From an uncultured Eubacterium sp. (GTDB taxonomy: Bacteria; Bacillota; Clostridia; Peptostreptococcales; Anaerovoracaceae): a DNA stretch of 64,000 bases. The DNA lies in assembly GCA_937900695.1 (NCBI GenBank), contig CALCFD010000025.1, positions 1 to 64,000 of the forward strand, given 5' to 3'. How positions within the stretch are numbered: the stretch's first letter is position 1; every line of letters starts with the position of its first letter. This document shows positions 1 to 7,850 of the stretch, piece by piece. The notes under the pieces were generated by a model. The model ran no database searches. It saw nothing but the letters and a program-made list of their open reading frames with translations, and was not told the DNA's origin. Position numbers and translations under genes: made by a program.

Positions 1-32
1 TGACTCACCAAAAAATCATGAGTCACACAAAC

Positions 33-56
33 GTGGCGAAGCCACCTTTTTTATTA
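33..56 (+). terminator. Possible terminator for a gene left of the window
   Basis: GTGGC (33-37) and GCCAC (41-45) form a short stem with a 3-nt loop, followed by CTTTTTTATT. The T run is on the + strand, so it would end a rightward transcript entering from outside the window and converging on the XRE gene. A second inverted repeat, TGACTCA (1-7) with TGAGTCA (19-25), sits at the window edge. The stem is short, so confidence is moderate. Confidence 0.45.
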
Positions 57-791
57 TTTAATATTTAAAGTGCGATAGTTTTCTGATCCAACTAACATCA
101 TATTATATTGACGAATTTGCTTTAATTCATCTTTGCTTATGTTTATGACTTGATCAAAGGCGTCATTTTCTTTTAAAATATATCGCGATACAATAGTCTT
201 AATGGCTACTGGTGAAAATATTGGAGGGTTACCTATTCCAGTTAAGAGTCCGATAGCAGGAATACTTCTCTGCATGGGATTCATTAATAAAAGATGAATT
301 TTTTCTGATTTATTAATTTGATTTATAAGAGTAGCATGAGAAGTCGCATCAAAACTTTCTAAAACACCGTTATAGATGTTGTCACAATTCTCTTTTTCAC
401 TGAATTGTTCAACACCTTTATATAAAATTGCATCAGCACGATTTGAATTATCGTGTCGTTGTGATAAATAAAGCACTGATTTAATTAATTTTTTATAGCG
501 ACCATCATAAAAATACATATAGTATTGCGAATGATCAAAATATGAATTTCTAAGTACTGTTGGTTTATTTAATTTAGGTGATTTATAATTTATCAAATGG
601 GTAAGCTCCATTTCTAAAGCTTCAGAAATATCTAAAAGTGTATCAATATCTATAGCGATTGACCCGTTTTCATATTTAGATAAAGTTGCTTTACTTTTGT
701 TAATCATCTTGGAAAATTCTTCAATTGTAAATCCTTTTCGCTTTCGACTATCACGTATTCTATGACCTACATATTCTGTAATTTTACTCAT
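54..791 (-). CDS. XRE-family helix-turn-helix regulator
   Basis: A 245-residue DNA-binding protein. Residues about 8-66 form a Cro/C1-type helix-turn-helix (IRDSRKRKGFTIEEFSKM, then KATLSKYENGS). The remaining ~175 residues are not a cupin or peptidase domain that I recognise and may be a sensor or dimerisation region. The gene diverges from the 2-oxoacid:ferredoxin oxidoreductase operon, with 286 bp between the starts, so it is a natural candidate regulator of that operon. That is inference from position. The start has a good ribosome binding site (AAAGGAG on the minus strand). Confidence 0.85.
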   Translation of the reverse strand: MSKITEYVGHRIRDSRKRKGFTIEEFSKMINKSKATLSKYENGSIAIDIDTLLDISEALEMELTHLINYKSPKLNKPTVLRNSYFDHSQYYMYFYDGRYKKLIKSVLYLSQRHDNSNRADAILYKGVEQFSEKENCDNIYNGVLESFDATSHATLINQINKSEKIHLLLMNPMQRSIPAIGLLTGIGNPPIFSPVAIKTIVSRYILKENDAFDQVINISKDELKQIRQYNMMLVGSENYRTLNIK

Positions 792-814
792 AGTGAAAAC
801 TCCTTTCTTAATTA

Positions 815-844
815 ATTTTACAGTATTCTTAGACTAATGGTCAA
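815..844 (-). promoter_or_regulatory. Promoter of the XRE gene
   Basis: On the minus strand TTGACC (839-844) and TAAAAT (815-820) are separated by 18 bp. A 13-bp element, ATAAAAAGTTTCA, adjoins the -35 box at 844-856 and recurs at 925-937. Confidence 0.5.
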
Positions 845-932
845 TAAAAAGTTTCACCAAAAGGGAAAAAATGCTCAAAATACAAATGAATTTATTAATA
901 AACATTAAAAAAAGCTAAATAATGATAAAAAG

Positions 933-961
933 TTTCATTATAATATAATAACTAGTATACT
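933..961 (+). promoter_or_regulatory. Promoter of the oxidoreductase operon with palindrome
   Basis: TTTCAT (933-938) and TATACT (956-961) are spaced 17 bp. The -10 lies inside a perfect 12-bp palindrome, CTAGTATACTAG (952-963), and the -35 overlaps the second copy of ATAAAAAGTTTCA (925-937). An alternative -10, TATAAT, lies at 939-944. An inverted repeat AAACCA (976-981)/TGGTTT (990-995) sits in the leader. Confidence 0.45.
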
Positions 962-1077
962 AGGCTATTGTAAAGAAACCATTAAAATTTGGTTTTTATA
1001 GTAAAATAGGGTAAAATTGATACTATAAATAAATATGTCTTACATTGCTAAATTTTAAAGAAAAGGATGTGAATCAA

Positions 1078-1299
1078 TTGGCAAAAGGAAAACTAACAAT
1101 TAGAGCAGATAGATGTAAAGGCTGCGAACTTTGCGTATCTGTTTGTCCAAAAAACATTTTGGCTTTAGAAGAAGTTAAAGTAAACAAGAAGGGATATCAC
1201 AACGTATACGTTACAAATGAAGACGAATGTATCGCTTGTGCTAGCTGTGCGCTAATGTGTCCTGATGGAATTATCAATGTTTATAAGGAGGAAGCGTAA
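1078..1299 (+). CDS. vorD: 2-oxoacid:ferredoxin oxidoreductase, ferredoxin (delta) subunit
   Basis: A small 2x[4Fe-4S] ferredoxin that passes electrons from the catalytic subunits to free ferredoxin. Two cluster motifs are visible: CKGCELCVSVCP and CIACASCALMCP. I place the start at TTG 1078 (73 residues), because AAAGGATGTG at 1062-1071 sits at proper distance; the longer reading from 1045 has no ribosome binding site and adds residues atypical for the family. It is the first gene of a tightly packed operon, two bases before the alpha subunit. The substrate is not decided by sequence alone; the VOR/KOR-like layout suggests branched-chain or other 2-oxoacids. Confidence 0.93.
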   Translation: MAKGKLTIRADRCKGCELCVSVCPKNILALEEVKVNKKGYHNVYVTNEDECIACASCALMCPDGIINVYKEEA

Positions 1300-1301
1300 A
1301 G

Positions 1302-2378
1302 ATGAGTGAAAAACAGTTATTGAAGGGCAATGAAGCTTTTGCTATGGCTGCTATCAACGCAGGTTGCAGATACTACTTTGGATACCCTATTACACCACAG
1401 AACGAAGTACCTGAATACATGTCAAGAGAACTAAAAAATGCTGGTGGAGCATTTATTCAGGCTGAAAGTGAATTAGCTGCTGTAAACATGGCTTACGGTG
1501 CAGCTGCAGCAGGTGGAAGAGTACTACTATCATCATCTTCTCCTGGTATCGCATTAATGCAGGAATCAATTGGTCTACTTGCATCAGTTGAAATGCCTGT
1601 AGTTATTATCAACGTAATGAGAGGTGGCCCTGGTATCGGTTCAATCCAGCCTTCACAGGCAGACTACGACCAGGTAACAATCGGCGGAAGTAACGGTGAC
1701 TACAGAACAATCGTTTTCGCTCCATCTTCAATTCAGGAAGCTTGTGACATGATTTCTAAAGCTTTTGATGTAGCTGAAGAATACAGAAACCCAGTTATCA
1801 TCTGTGCAGACGGTATGATCGGTCAGATGATGGAACCTGTAGTTTTACCTGAAGCAAAAGAACCAGTAATGGGAGATGCTATCAGAGAAGCTAAACCATG
1901 GGCTCTAACAGGTCACAGATTTGAAAGAGAAAGACATGCTCTAAACTCAGTATGGTTACAGCATGAACTATTAGAAGAATACATTGACCAGTACTGGCCA
2001 AAATACGAAAAAGCTGAACAGGTTCTTCAGGATTGGGAAGAATACAAGATGGAAGATGCAGAAGTAGTATACGTTTCATACGGTACAACTTCAAGAATCG
2101 CTAAGGAAGCTATCGATACACTAAGATCTGAAGGCGTTAAAGTTGGTCTAATCAGACCTAAGACTCTATGGCCATTCCCAGTTAAGGCATTCGAAAAACT
2201 AGGCGATAATGTTAAGCATATCATTTCAGTTGAACTTTCAAAGGGACAGTTAATCAGAGACGTAAAACTTGCTACAAACGGCAAATGGCCTGTATCTCTA
2301 ATCAATAGATACGGTGGCGTTTTATTAGACCCTGATGAAGTTGTTGAAAGAACTAAGAAGATTTTGGAGGTGAAATAA
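1302..2378 (+). CDS. vorB: 2-oxoacid:ferredoxin oxidoreductase, alpha subunit (VorB type)
   Basis: The 358-residue alpha subunit of a ferredoxin-dependent 2-oxoacid oxidoreductase, which oxidatively decarboxylates a 2-oxoacid with CoA to acyl-CoA and reduced ferredoxin. It has the pyrimidine-binding fold (KGNEAFAMAAINAGCRYYFGYPITPQ at the N-terminus, continuing to SSSSPGIALMQESIG) and a C-terminal transketolase-like domain. Length is typical for VorB/KorA. Leucine is mostly encoded by CTA and glutamine by CAG, as in the other probably highly expressed genes here. It is followed directly by the beta subunit. Confidence 0.93.
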   Translation: MSEKQLLKGNEAFAMAAINAGCRYYFGYPITPQNEVPEYMSRELKNAGGAFIQAESELAAVNMAYGAAAAGGRVLLSSSSPGIALMQESIGLLASVEMPVVIINVMRGGPGIGSIQPSQADYDQVTIGGSNGDYRTIVFAPSSIQEACDMISKAFDVAEEYRNPVIICADGMIGQMMEPVVLPEAKEPVMGDAIREAKPWALTGHRFERERHALNSVWLQHELLEEYIDQYWPKYEKAEQVLQDWEEYKMEDAEVVYVSYGTTSRIAKEAIDTLRSEGVKVGLIRPKTLWPFPVKAFEKLGDNVKHIISVELSKGQLIRDVKLATNGKWPVSLINRYGGVLLDPDEVVERTKKILEVK

Positions 2379-3128
2379 GTGAAACCAGTATTTGAATACA
2401 CAAAAGGTATGCGTGAAAAAGAACTACATTACTGCCCAGGATGTACTCACGGTATTGCGCATAGACTTATTATGGAAGTTTTAGATGAAAAAGGCGTTTT
2501 AGGAGAAACAATTGGTGTTTCACCAGTAGGATGTTCAATCGTTGCTCACCAGTACATGAACATCGACATGATGGAATCTCCACACGGAAGAGCACCAGCT
2601 GTAGCATCAGGTATCAGAAGAGTACACCCTGATAAATATGTATTTACATACCAGGGAGACGGAGACCTTGCTTCAATCGGTACTGGAGAAATTATCCATG
2701 CTGCTGAAAGAGGAGAACATTTCTGTACATTCTTCATCAACAATGCTATTTACGGTATGACTGGTGGACAGATGGCTCCTACAACTCTAGTAGGACAGGC
2801 TGCTACAACTTGCGTAGGTGGTAGAGATCCTAAGCAGGCTGGTTTCCCTCTAAGAATGGCTGAAATCATTTCTCAGATTGATGGCGCAGTATACGTAGAA
2901 AGAGTTACTGTATCTAGCCCAGCTGATATTAGAAAAGCTAAGAAAGCTATTGAACATGCATTTGAAATCCAGGAAAAGAAATTAGGTTTCGCATTTGTTG
3001 AAATCCTATCAACTTGTCCAACAAACTGGGGTCTAACACCTACAGATTCAATCAAATGGTTAAGAGAAAACATGATTCCTTACTATCCAGTAAAGAAATT
3101 TAAGGACGTTGAGGAGGTAGAAAAATAA
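2379..3128 (+). CDS. vorA: 2-oxoacid:ferredoxin oxidoreductase, beta subunit (TPP-binding)
   Basis: A 249-residue thiamine pyrophosphate-binding subunit. The family hallmarks are YCPGCTHGIAHR near residue 18 and the TPP/Mg motif GDGDLASIGTGE followed by NNAIYGMTGGQ. It starts with GTG at 2379, directly after the alpha stop codon, with GGAGGTG in front. The stop overlaps the gamma start (TAATG), indicating translational coupling. It acts in the cytosol with the three neighbouring subunits. Confidence 0.93.
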   Translation: MKPVFEYTKGMREKELHYCPGCTHGIAHRLIMEVLDEKGVLGETIGVSPVGCSIVAHQYMNIDMMESPHGRAPAVASGIRRVHPDKYVFTYQGDGDLASIGTGEIIHAAERGEHFCTFFINNAIYGMTGGQMAPTTLVGQAATTCVGGRDPKQAGFPLRMAEIISQIDGAVYVERVTVSSPADIRKAKKAIEHAFEIQEKKLGFAFVEILSTCPTNWGLTPTDSIKWLRENMIPYYPVKKFKDVEEVEK

Positions 3129-3667
3129 TGGCAGACGTAAAGAAAATATTTATCGCTGGTTTCGGTGGCCAGGGCGTACTATTAATTGGTAAACTATTAT
3201 CAAAAGGCGCAATGATGGAAGATCATGAAGTTACATGGATGCCATCTTACGGTCCTGAAATGAGAGGAGGTACAGCTAACTGTACAGTATGTATCTCAGA
3301 TGAGCCAATTGCATCTCCTTATGTATTAACAGATTACGATGTATTAATCGTAATGAATGGTCCTTCTCTAGAAAAGTTTGAAGCAGGACTAAAACCAGGT
3401 GGAGATTTATTTATCAACACTTCAATAGTTGATATTGAACCAACAAGAACAGATATCAACATCTATAAAGTTGACTGTAATGAAATCGCAGAATCACAGT
3501 TAGGCAACGGTAAGGCTTCTAACATGGTAATGCTTGGCGCTATCATCAGAAAGACTGGTGCTATCAGCTTAGATATCATGAAGGATGTATTTGAACATGA
3601 ATTCACAGGAAAGAAAGCTAAGCTAATTCCTACAAACCTAAAAGCTCTAGAAGCTTGGAATGAATAA
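3128..3667 (+). CDS. vorC: 2-oxoacid:ferredoxin oxidoreductase, gamma subunit
   Basis: A 179-residue gamma subunit of the oxidoreductase family. It opens with FIAGFGGQGVLLIGKLL and contains SYGPEMRGGTANCTVCIS, both diagnostic of this subunit, which helps bind CoA. Its ATG overlaps the beta stop codon by one base. Together the four genes give a complete enzyme in the order ferredoxin-alpha-beta-gamma. Confidence 0.93.
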   Translation: MADVKKIFIAGFGGQGVLLIGKLLSKGAMMEDHEVTWMPSYGPEMRGGTANCTVCISDEPIASPYVLTDYDVLIVMNGPSLEKFEAGLKPGGDLFINTSIVDIEPTRTDINIYKVDCNEIAESQLGNGKASNMVMLGAIIRKTGAISLDIMKDVFEHEFTGKKAKLIPTNLKALEAWNE

Positions 3668-3685
3668 TTAAGGAGTTTTTCATTT

Positions 3686-4360
3686 ATGAAACGAGTTAGA
3701 ATTATAACAGGTCATTATGGCAGTGGTAAAAGTGAACTGTCAGTTAACATGGTTACTAAATTAAAGGAAGAACATGATAAGGTTGCTATTATCGACCTTG
3801 ATATTGCTAATCCATATTTTAGAAGTCGTGAGAGACAAGATGCTATGGAAGAATTAGGTATAAAAGTATATCATAATTCATTTGGTTATGATATTACGCA
3901 GGATCTTCCAGCTTTATCAGCTGCTATTAAAGAACCACTAGAAAATAAAGAATTTACAGCGATAGTAGATGCCGGTGGTGATGATTCTGGTGCAAGAGTT
4001 CTAAATCAGTTTAGAAAATACTTCTTGGAAGATGATTGTGAGATGGTATTTGTAATAAATGCAAATAGAAGAGAAACTTCTACTGTTGAGGGCTGTTTAG
4101 ATCATCTTGATAGAATTCAGACTGAAACAGGATTGCAGATTGATGGTATCATCAATAATACACATATGTTATCTGAAACAACGGCAGAGGATATTAAAAA
4201 AGGATATGCACTTTGTCAAGAAGTGTCTAGAATTTTAGATATTCCTGTTATTGCTTCATATTGCAATGAAAAGATTTTAAAAACAATTAACGAAGAAGAC
4301 TTAGATGGAATTGAGGTAACACCAATTAGTTTATTCTTAAGACCATCATGGCTTCAGTAA
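3686..4360 (+). CDS. P-loop NTPase linked to the 2-oxoacid oxidoreductase operon
   Basis: A 224-residue nucleotide-binding protein with a Walker A motif at the N-terminus (GHYGSGKSE), DLDIANPYFRSRE, and DAGGDDSGARVL in the Walker B region. This looks like the SIMIBI class of P-loop proteins. It lies 18 bp behind the gamma subunit and just before the aminotransferase, in the same operon. I believe similar proteins recur beside such oxidoreductases in Clostridia, but I know no established function. A role in maturation, cofactor supply or regulation of the enzyme is speculation. Confidence 0.8.
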   Translation: MKRVRIITGHYGSGKSELSVNMVTKLKEEHDKVAIIDLDIANPYFRSRERQDAMEELGIKVYHNSFGYDITQDLPALSAAIKEPLENKEFTAIVDAGGDDSGARVLNQFRKYFLEDDCEMVFVINANRRETSTVEGCLDHLDRIQTETGLQIDGIINNTHMLSETTAEDIKKGYALCQEVSRILDIPVIASYCNEKILKTINEEDLDGIEVTPISLFLRPSWLQ

Positions 4361-4377
4361 AATGGAGGAAAATAACA

Positions 4378-5562
4378 ATGATTAAATTTGCTTCAAGAAT
4401 GGATAACCTTAAAGCATCAGCTATTAGAGAACTACTAGCTCTAACAGCTAAACCTGAAATTATTTCTTTTGCTGGTGGACTACCTGCTCCTGAACTATTC
4501 CCAGTAGAACAGATGGCAGAAGCTGCTCAGGCTGTAATGAAAGAAAATGGACAGGCTGCTTTACAGTACTCATCTACTGAAGGTTACCTACCACTAAGAC
4601 AGCAGATCGTAGACAGAATGGCTGCTAAGAACAACATCCACACAAGTGTTGATAACATTATCGTTACAAGTGGTTCTCAGCAGGGTCTAGACTTCTCAGG
4701 AAGAATCTTCTTAGATAAGGATGATGTTGTTCTAATTGAAAGCCCATCATACCTAGGTGCTCTAAATGCATTTAAGGCTAATGAACCAAGATTTATCGAA
4801 GTTCCAACTGATGAAGGTGGAATGATTATGGAAGAACTAGAAAAGATTCTTGAAAAAGAAGATAGAGTTAAGATGATTTATGTAATTCCTGATTTCCAGA
4901 ACCCATCATCAAGAACATGGAGCCTAGAAAGAAGACAGAAATTCATGGAAATCATCAACAAGTATGAAATTCCTGTAATCGAAGATAATCCATATGGTGA
5001 ATTAAGATTTGAAGGCGAAGCTCAGCCAGCTCTAAAATCATTAGATACTAAGGGATTAGTAGTATTCCTAGGAACTTTCTCAAAGATCTTAGCTCCTGGT
5101 TACAGACTAGGATGGATCTGTGCTGAAGGCGAAATTCTAGATAAGTACAACTTTATCGCTCAGGCTGCTTCACTACAGGCTTCAACAATTGGTCAGATGG
5201 AAACTTCTAAGTTCATTGAAATGTTTGATCTTGATGCACACGTTGCTAAGATTATCGATGTATATGGTAAGAGAAGAGACCTAATGTATAATACAATGTT
5301 AGAAGAATTCCCTGCAGAAGTTAAGTTTGCAAAACCAACAGGTGGATTATTCTTATGGGTTGAACTACCTGAATACATGAATGCAGCTGAACTAGCTAAA
5401 GAATGTCTAAAGGAAAATGTTGCTTACGTTCCAGGTGAAGGATTCTATCCAGATGGACAGGTTAAGAACACATTTAGAATGAACTATTCTTGCATGCCTG
5501 AAGATAAGATCGTTGAAGGTATCAAGAGACTAGCTAAGGTTATTAAGGCTAACCTAAAATAG
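4378..5562 (+). CDS. PLP-dependent aminotransferase (2-aminoadipate/LysN-like)
   Basis: A 394-residue fold-type I aminotransferase of the MocR/LysN-related branch without a DNA-binding domain. Visible are SFAGGLPAPELFP, PDFQNPSSRTWS, EDNPYGELRF and the PLP-lysine region GTFSKILAPGYRLGW. I start at ATG 4378, which has GGAGG nearby; the upstream in-frame ATG at 4348 lies inside the preceding gene. In this operon it could make the 2-oxoacid that the oxidoreductase then oxidises, as in the oxidative half of amino-acid fermentation. The exact substrate is unknown. Confidence 0.88.
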   Translation: MIKFASRMDNLKASAIRELLALTAKPEIISFAGGLPAPELFPVEQMAEAAQAVMKENGQAALQYSSTEGYLPLRQQIVDRMAAKNNIHTSVDNIIVTSGSQQGLDFSGRIFLDKDDVVLIESPSYLGALNAFKANEPRFIEVPTDEGGMIMEELEKILEKEDRVKMIYVIPDFQNPSSRTWSLERRQKFMEIINKYEIPVIEDNPYGELRFEGEAQPALKSLDTKGLVVFLGTFSKILAPGYRLGWICAEGEILDKYNFIAQAASLQASTIGQMETSKFIEMFDLDAHVAKIIDVYGKRRDLMYNTMLEEFPAEVKFAKPTGGLFLWVELPEYMNAAELAKECLKENVAYVPGEGFYPDGQVKNTFRMNYSCMPEDKIVEGIKRLAKVIKANLK

Positions 5563-5583
5563 TTTTAAATACTATTATATATT

Positions 5584-5612
5584 AAGAGAGCAGATTTTAC
5601 TGCTCTCTTTTT
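5584..5612 (+). terminator. Terminator of the oxidoreductase operon
   Basis: AAGAGAGCAG (5584-5593) pairs with CTGCTCTCTT (5600-5609) around a 6-nt loop and runs into T residues. A classical intrinsic terminator. Confidence 0.9.
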
Positions 5613-5629
5613 GCTTATACAGCTTATAG

Positions 5630-5705
5630 TGTGTATAAAAAATATTAACCTGTGGATAAAGTAGCAAAATTTTGGATTAATTGTATACAATCTGAATAAT
5701 CCACA
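5630..5705. promoter_or_regulatory. Cluster of DnaA-box-like sites around a palindrome
   Basis: In the 333-bp gap between the aminotransferase and the GntR gene, TGTGGATAA (5651-5659) is a perfect DnaA-box complement. TGTGTATAA (5630-5638) and, in the opposite orientation, TAATCCACA (5697-5705) each differ by one base. Between them lies the perfect palindrome ATTGTATACAAT (5680-5691). Function unknown; one perfect box is expected by chance in a window this AT-rich, but three within 76 bp are more notable. Confidence 0.35.
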
Positions 5706-5809
5706 AGAGTTAGAGAGAAAGTACATTTTTTTACCCTATATAAGTGTTATAATTCAATAGAAATGTGAAATAGTTTTTCATTTTTTTTACCTTATTTTAA
5801 CTTACAGAG

Positions 5810-5838
5810 ATAGCAGTTAATTAAAAGCTGCTATTTTT
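5810..5838 (+). terminator. Weak terminator-like hairpin before the GntR promoter
   Basis: ATAGCAG (5810-5816) pairs with CTGCTAT (5828-5834) over an 11-nt loop and is followed by TTTTG. It may insulate the GntR cassette from upstream transcription. Confidence 0.5.
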
Positions 5839-5843
5839 GTACC

Positions 5844-5885
5844 TTGACAAGTGATATATACTGTTATATAGTGTTTATATAACAG
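5844..5885 (+). promoter_or_regulatory. GntR cassette promoter with perfect palindromic operator
   Basis: TTGACA (5844-5849), a 17-bp spacer and TATAGT (5867-5872) make a near-consensus promoter. A perfect inverted repeat, CTGTTATATA (5861-5870) and TATATAACAG (5876-5885) with a 5-bp centre, covers the -10 and likely start site. This is the expected place for autorepression by the adjacent YtrA-type regulator. Confidence 0.8.
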
Positions 5886-5895
5886 GGAGGGAAAA

Positions 5896-6267
5896 ATGAA
5901 GATAATTATAAATAATTCATCAATGATACCTATTTATGAGCAAATCGTGGATCAAATTAAAAGTAAAATAATATCAGGAGATTTAAAAGAACATGACAAT
6001 CTACCTTCAGTTAGAGGTCTTTCAAAAGAATTAAAAATAAGTGCCCTTACAGTAAAAAAAGCATATGATACTTTAGAAGAAAATGGATTTATAATTACAA
6101 TTCATGGCAAAGGTAGCTATGTAGCGAGTACTAATAATGAGATTGCAAAAGAAGAACATCAACGACAAATAGAACTTAAGTTTGAAGACGCTATAAAAGA
6201 AGCTAGGAGTATAGGGATAAAAGATGAAGAGATAAGAGAGATATTTGAATTAATCATGGAGGAATAG
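5896..6267 (+). CDS. GntR-family (YtrA subfamily) repressor
   Basis: A 123-residue regulator with an N-terminal winged helix (IYEQIVDQIKSKIISGDLK, LPSVRGLSKELKISALTVKKAYDTLE, GKGSYVA) and only a short C-terminal helical part. That is the YtrA subfamily architecture, which lacks a large ligand-binding domain. It is followed after two bases by the ABC ATPase, and its own promoter carries a perfect palindrome over the -10. It probably represses its own operon. The gene order resembles the staphylococcal pmtR-pmtA-pmtB arrangement. Confidence 0.88.
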   Translation: MKIIINNSSMIPIYEQIVDQIKSKIISGDLKEHDNLPSVRGLSKELKISALTVKKAYDTLEENGFIITIHGKGSYVASTNNEIAKEEHQRQIELKFEDAIKEARSIGIKDEEIREIFELIMEE

Positions 6268-6269
6268 AA

Positions 6270-7112
6270 ATGTTAAAAATTAAAAATGTTAAGAAGAAAT
6301 ATGGTGATTTTGAGTTAGATTGTTCCATGAAAGTAAAAAAGGGATATATAACAGGGATTGTAGGTGCAAACGGAGCTGGAAAAAGTACAATATTTAAGGC
6401 AATATTAGGCCTTATTTCAATAGATGATGGTGAAATAGAAATTAATTTAGGAGGTAAATTTAAAACTAGCGTAGAAAAGAAACAATCAATTGGAGTATCA
6501 TTTGTTGATAGCGGTTTTAGCAATGTACTAAATATTAAAAGAATAGCTGTAATTTTGGATGGAATGTATGAAAACTTTGATAAAAGAGAATTTTTAAGAA
6601 GATGTGAAATAGCTAATTTACCTCTTAACAAGAAAACAAAAGAATTTTCAACAGGTATGAAGGCAAAATTAAAAGTACTAATAGCAACATCCTATGATGC
6701 AAAACTTTTGATTTTAGATGAACCTACTTCTGGACTTGATGTTATAGCTCGAGAAGAGCTATTAGATCTTATGCGTGATTACATGAATAGAGGAGATAAA
6801 TCAATACTTATAAGTTCTCATATATCAACAGATTTAGAAGGATTGTGTGATGATATTTATATGATTCATGAAGGGAAAATGATAATTCATGAAGAAACAC
6901 ATAATATATTGGACAATTATGGAATATTAAAAGTTACTGATGAACAATTTGAAAAAATAGATAAAAAATATCTACTTAAAATAGATAAAGAAAATTTTGG
7001 CTATAAATGTTTGACCAAAGAAAAACAATACTATATGGAAAATTACAAAGATATTGTAATTGAAAAATGTTCGATTGATGAAGTTGTAAAACTTATTGTT
7101 AGGGGTGAATAA
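6270..7112 (+). CDS. ABC transporter ATP-binding protein
   Basis: A 280-residue ABC ATPase that would power the permease encoded next. The Walker A is GANGAGKST (around residue 34), the signature is degenerate (FSTGMKAKLKV instead of LSGGQ), the Walker B is LLILDEPTSGLD and the H-loop is ILISSHI. The C-terminal ~70 residues form an extra domain as in YtrB/PmtA-like ATPases. It sits in a GntR-ATPase-permease cassette. Likely functions are export or sensing of a membrane-active peptide or drug; the substrate cannot be read from sequence. Confidence 0.88.
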   Translation: MLKIKNVKKKYGDFELDCSMKVKKGYITGIVGANGAGKSTIFKAILGLISIDDGEIEINLGGKFKTSVEKKQSIGVSFVDSGFSNVLNIKRIAVILDGMYENFDKREFLRRCEIANLPLNKKTKEFSTGMKAKLKVLIATSYDAKLLILDEPTSGLDVIAREELLDLMRDYMNRGDKSILISSHISTDLEGLCDDIYMIHEGKMIIHEETHNILDNYGILKVTDEQFEKIDKKYLLKIDKENFGYKCLTKEKQYYMENYKDIVIEKCSIDEVVKLIVRGE

Positions 7113-7113
7113 A

Positions 7114-7785
7114 ATGAAGGGACTAATGAGAAAAGATTTTGTTTTATTGCGTGAGCAAGCAATACTATTTGTTATAATGATAATTTTCGCTTTTGTAGCA
7201 ATTTTTATGGCACTTACTAATAAGGACTTTACATATGGATTTGTAGATGGATATATTTCAGTCGTTGCAGCTATGCTAGGAGTCACAACTATTTCTTATG
7301 ATCAGAGTGATAATGGTATGGTATATCTTATGACTATGCCATTTGACAGGAAGATGTATGTAAATAGTAAATATATGATGAGTATGATTTTAGCAGTATT
7401 AGTAGCGGTTATAATAGGAATTTTTAATACTATTATCGGTGCTGTAAATGGAAATTTTCAAGATTTTAGTGCAATTATGCTTACAAGTGTATCAGGAGCT
7501 AGCGTAACACTTCTTATAAATAGTATAGGCATTCCTGCTTTTTTAAAGTTCGAAGCGCAAAAGGGTGCTATAGCGATGTACTTAGCCTTAGCGATTATAT
7601 TTGTGGCTTGTTTTGTTTTTATAAAGGTGTTTAAGGTTTTTGGTATTGATATTATGTTTATTTTAGATACTATGTCAAGTGGTAAAATGGGTGCTTTGGC
7701 AGGAATGGCAATTGTTGTAGCAATAATTTGCCTTCTTATTTCATATGGCATATCTCAAAAAATTATGACTCGTAAAGAGTTTTAG
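7114..7785 (+). CDS. ABC-2 type permease
   Basis: A membrane protein of 223 residues with about six hydrophobic segments (first AILFVIMIIFAFVAIFMAL). It resembles small ABC-2 permeases of the PmtB/YtrC kind. The start at ATG 7114 has AGGGGTGA in front; the upstream in-frame start at 7096 would add six residues inside the ATPase gene. It completes the cassette begun by the GntR repressor and is probably the membrane half of a homodimeric exporter. Confidence 0.82.
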   Translation: MKGLMRKDFVLLREQAILFVIMIIFAFVAIFMALTNKDFTYGFVDGYISVVAAMLGVTTISYDQSDNGMVYLMTMPFDRKMYVNSKYMMSMILAVLVAVIIGIFNTIIGAVNGNFQDFSAIMLTSVSGASVTLLINSIGIPAFLKFEAQKGAIAMYLALAIIFVACFVFIKVFKVFGIDIMFILDTMSSGKMGALAGMAIVVAIICLLISYGISQKIMTRKEF

Positions 7786-7787
7786 AT

Positions 7788-7815
7788 TTAACAGAATATA
7801 AATGTGTGCTATAAT
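7788..7815 (+). promoter_or_regulatory. Promoter of the phosphodiesterase gene
   Basis: TTAACA (7788-7793), 16 bp, then TATAAT (7810-7815) preceded by TG (extended -10). This gives the yfcE-like gene its own promoter behind the ABC cassette. Confidence 0.55.
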
Positions 7816-7850
7816 TTTAAGAGATTTTATGAAATTATGGAGGAAATAAT

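Noticed and set aside
5630..5705. Chromosomal replication origin
   Set aside because: Only three box-like sites, no dnaA, dnaN or gidB-type genes and no obvious unwinding element with DnaA-trio pattern.
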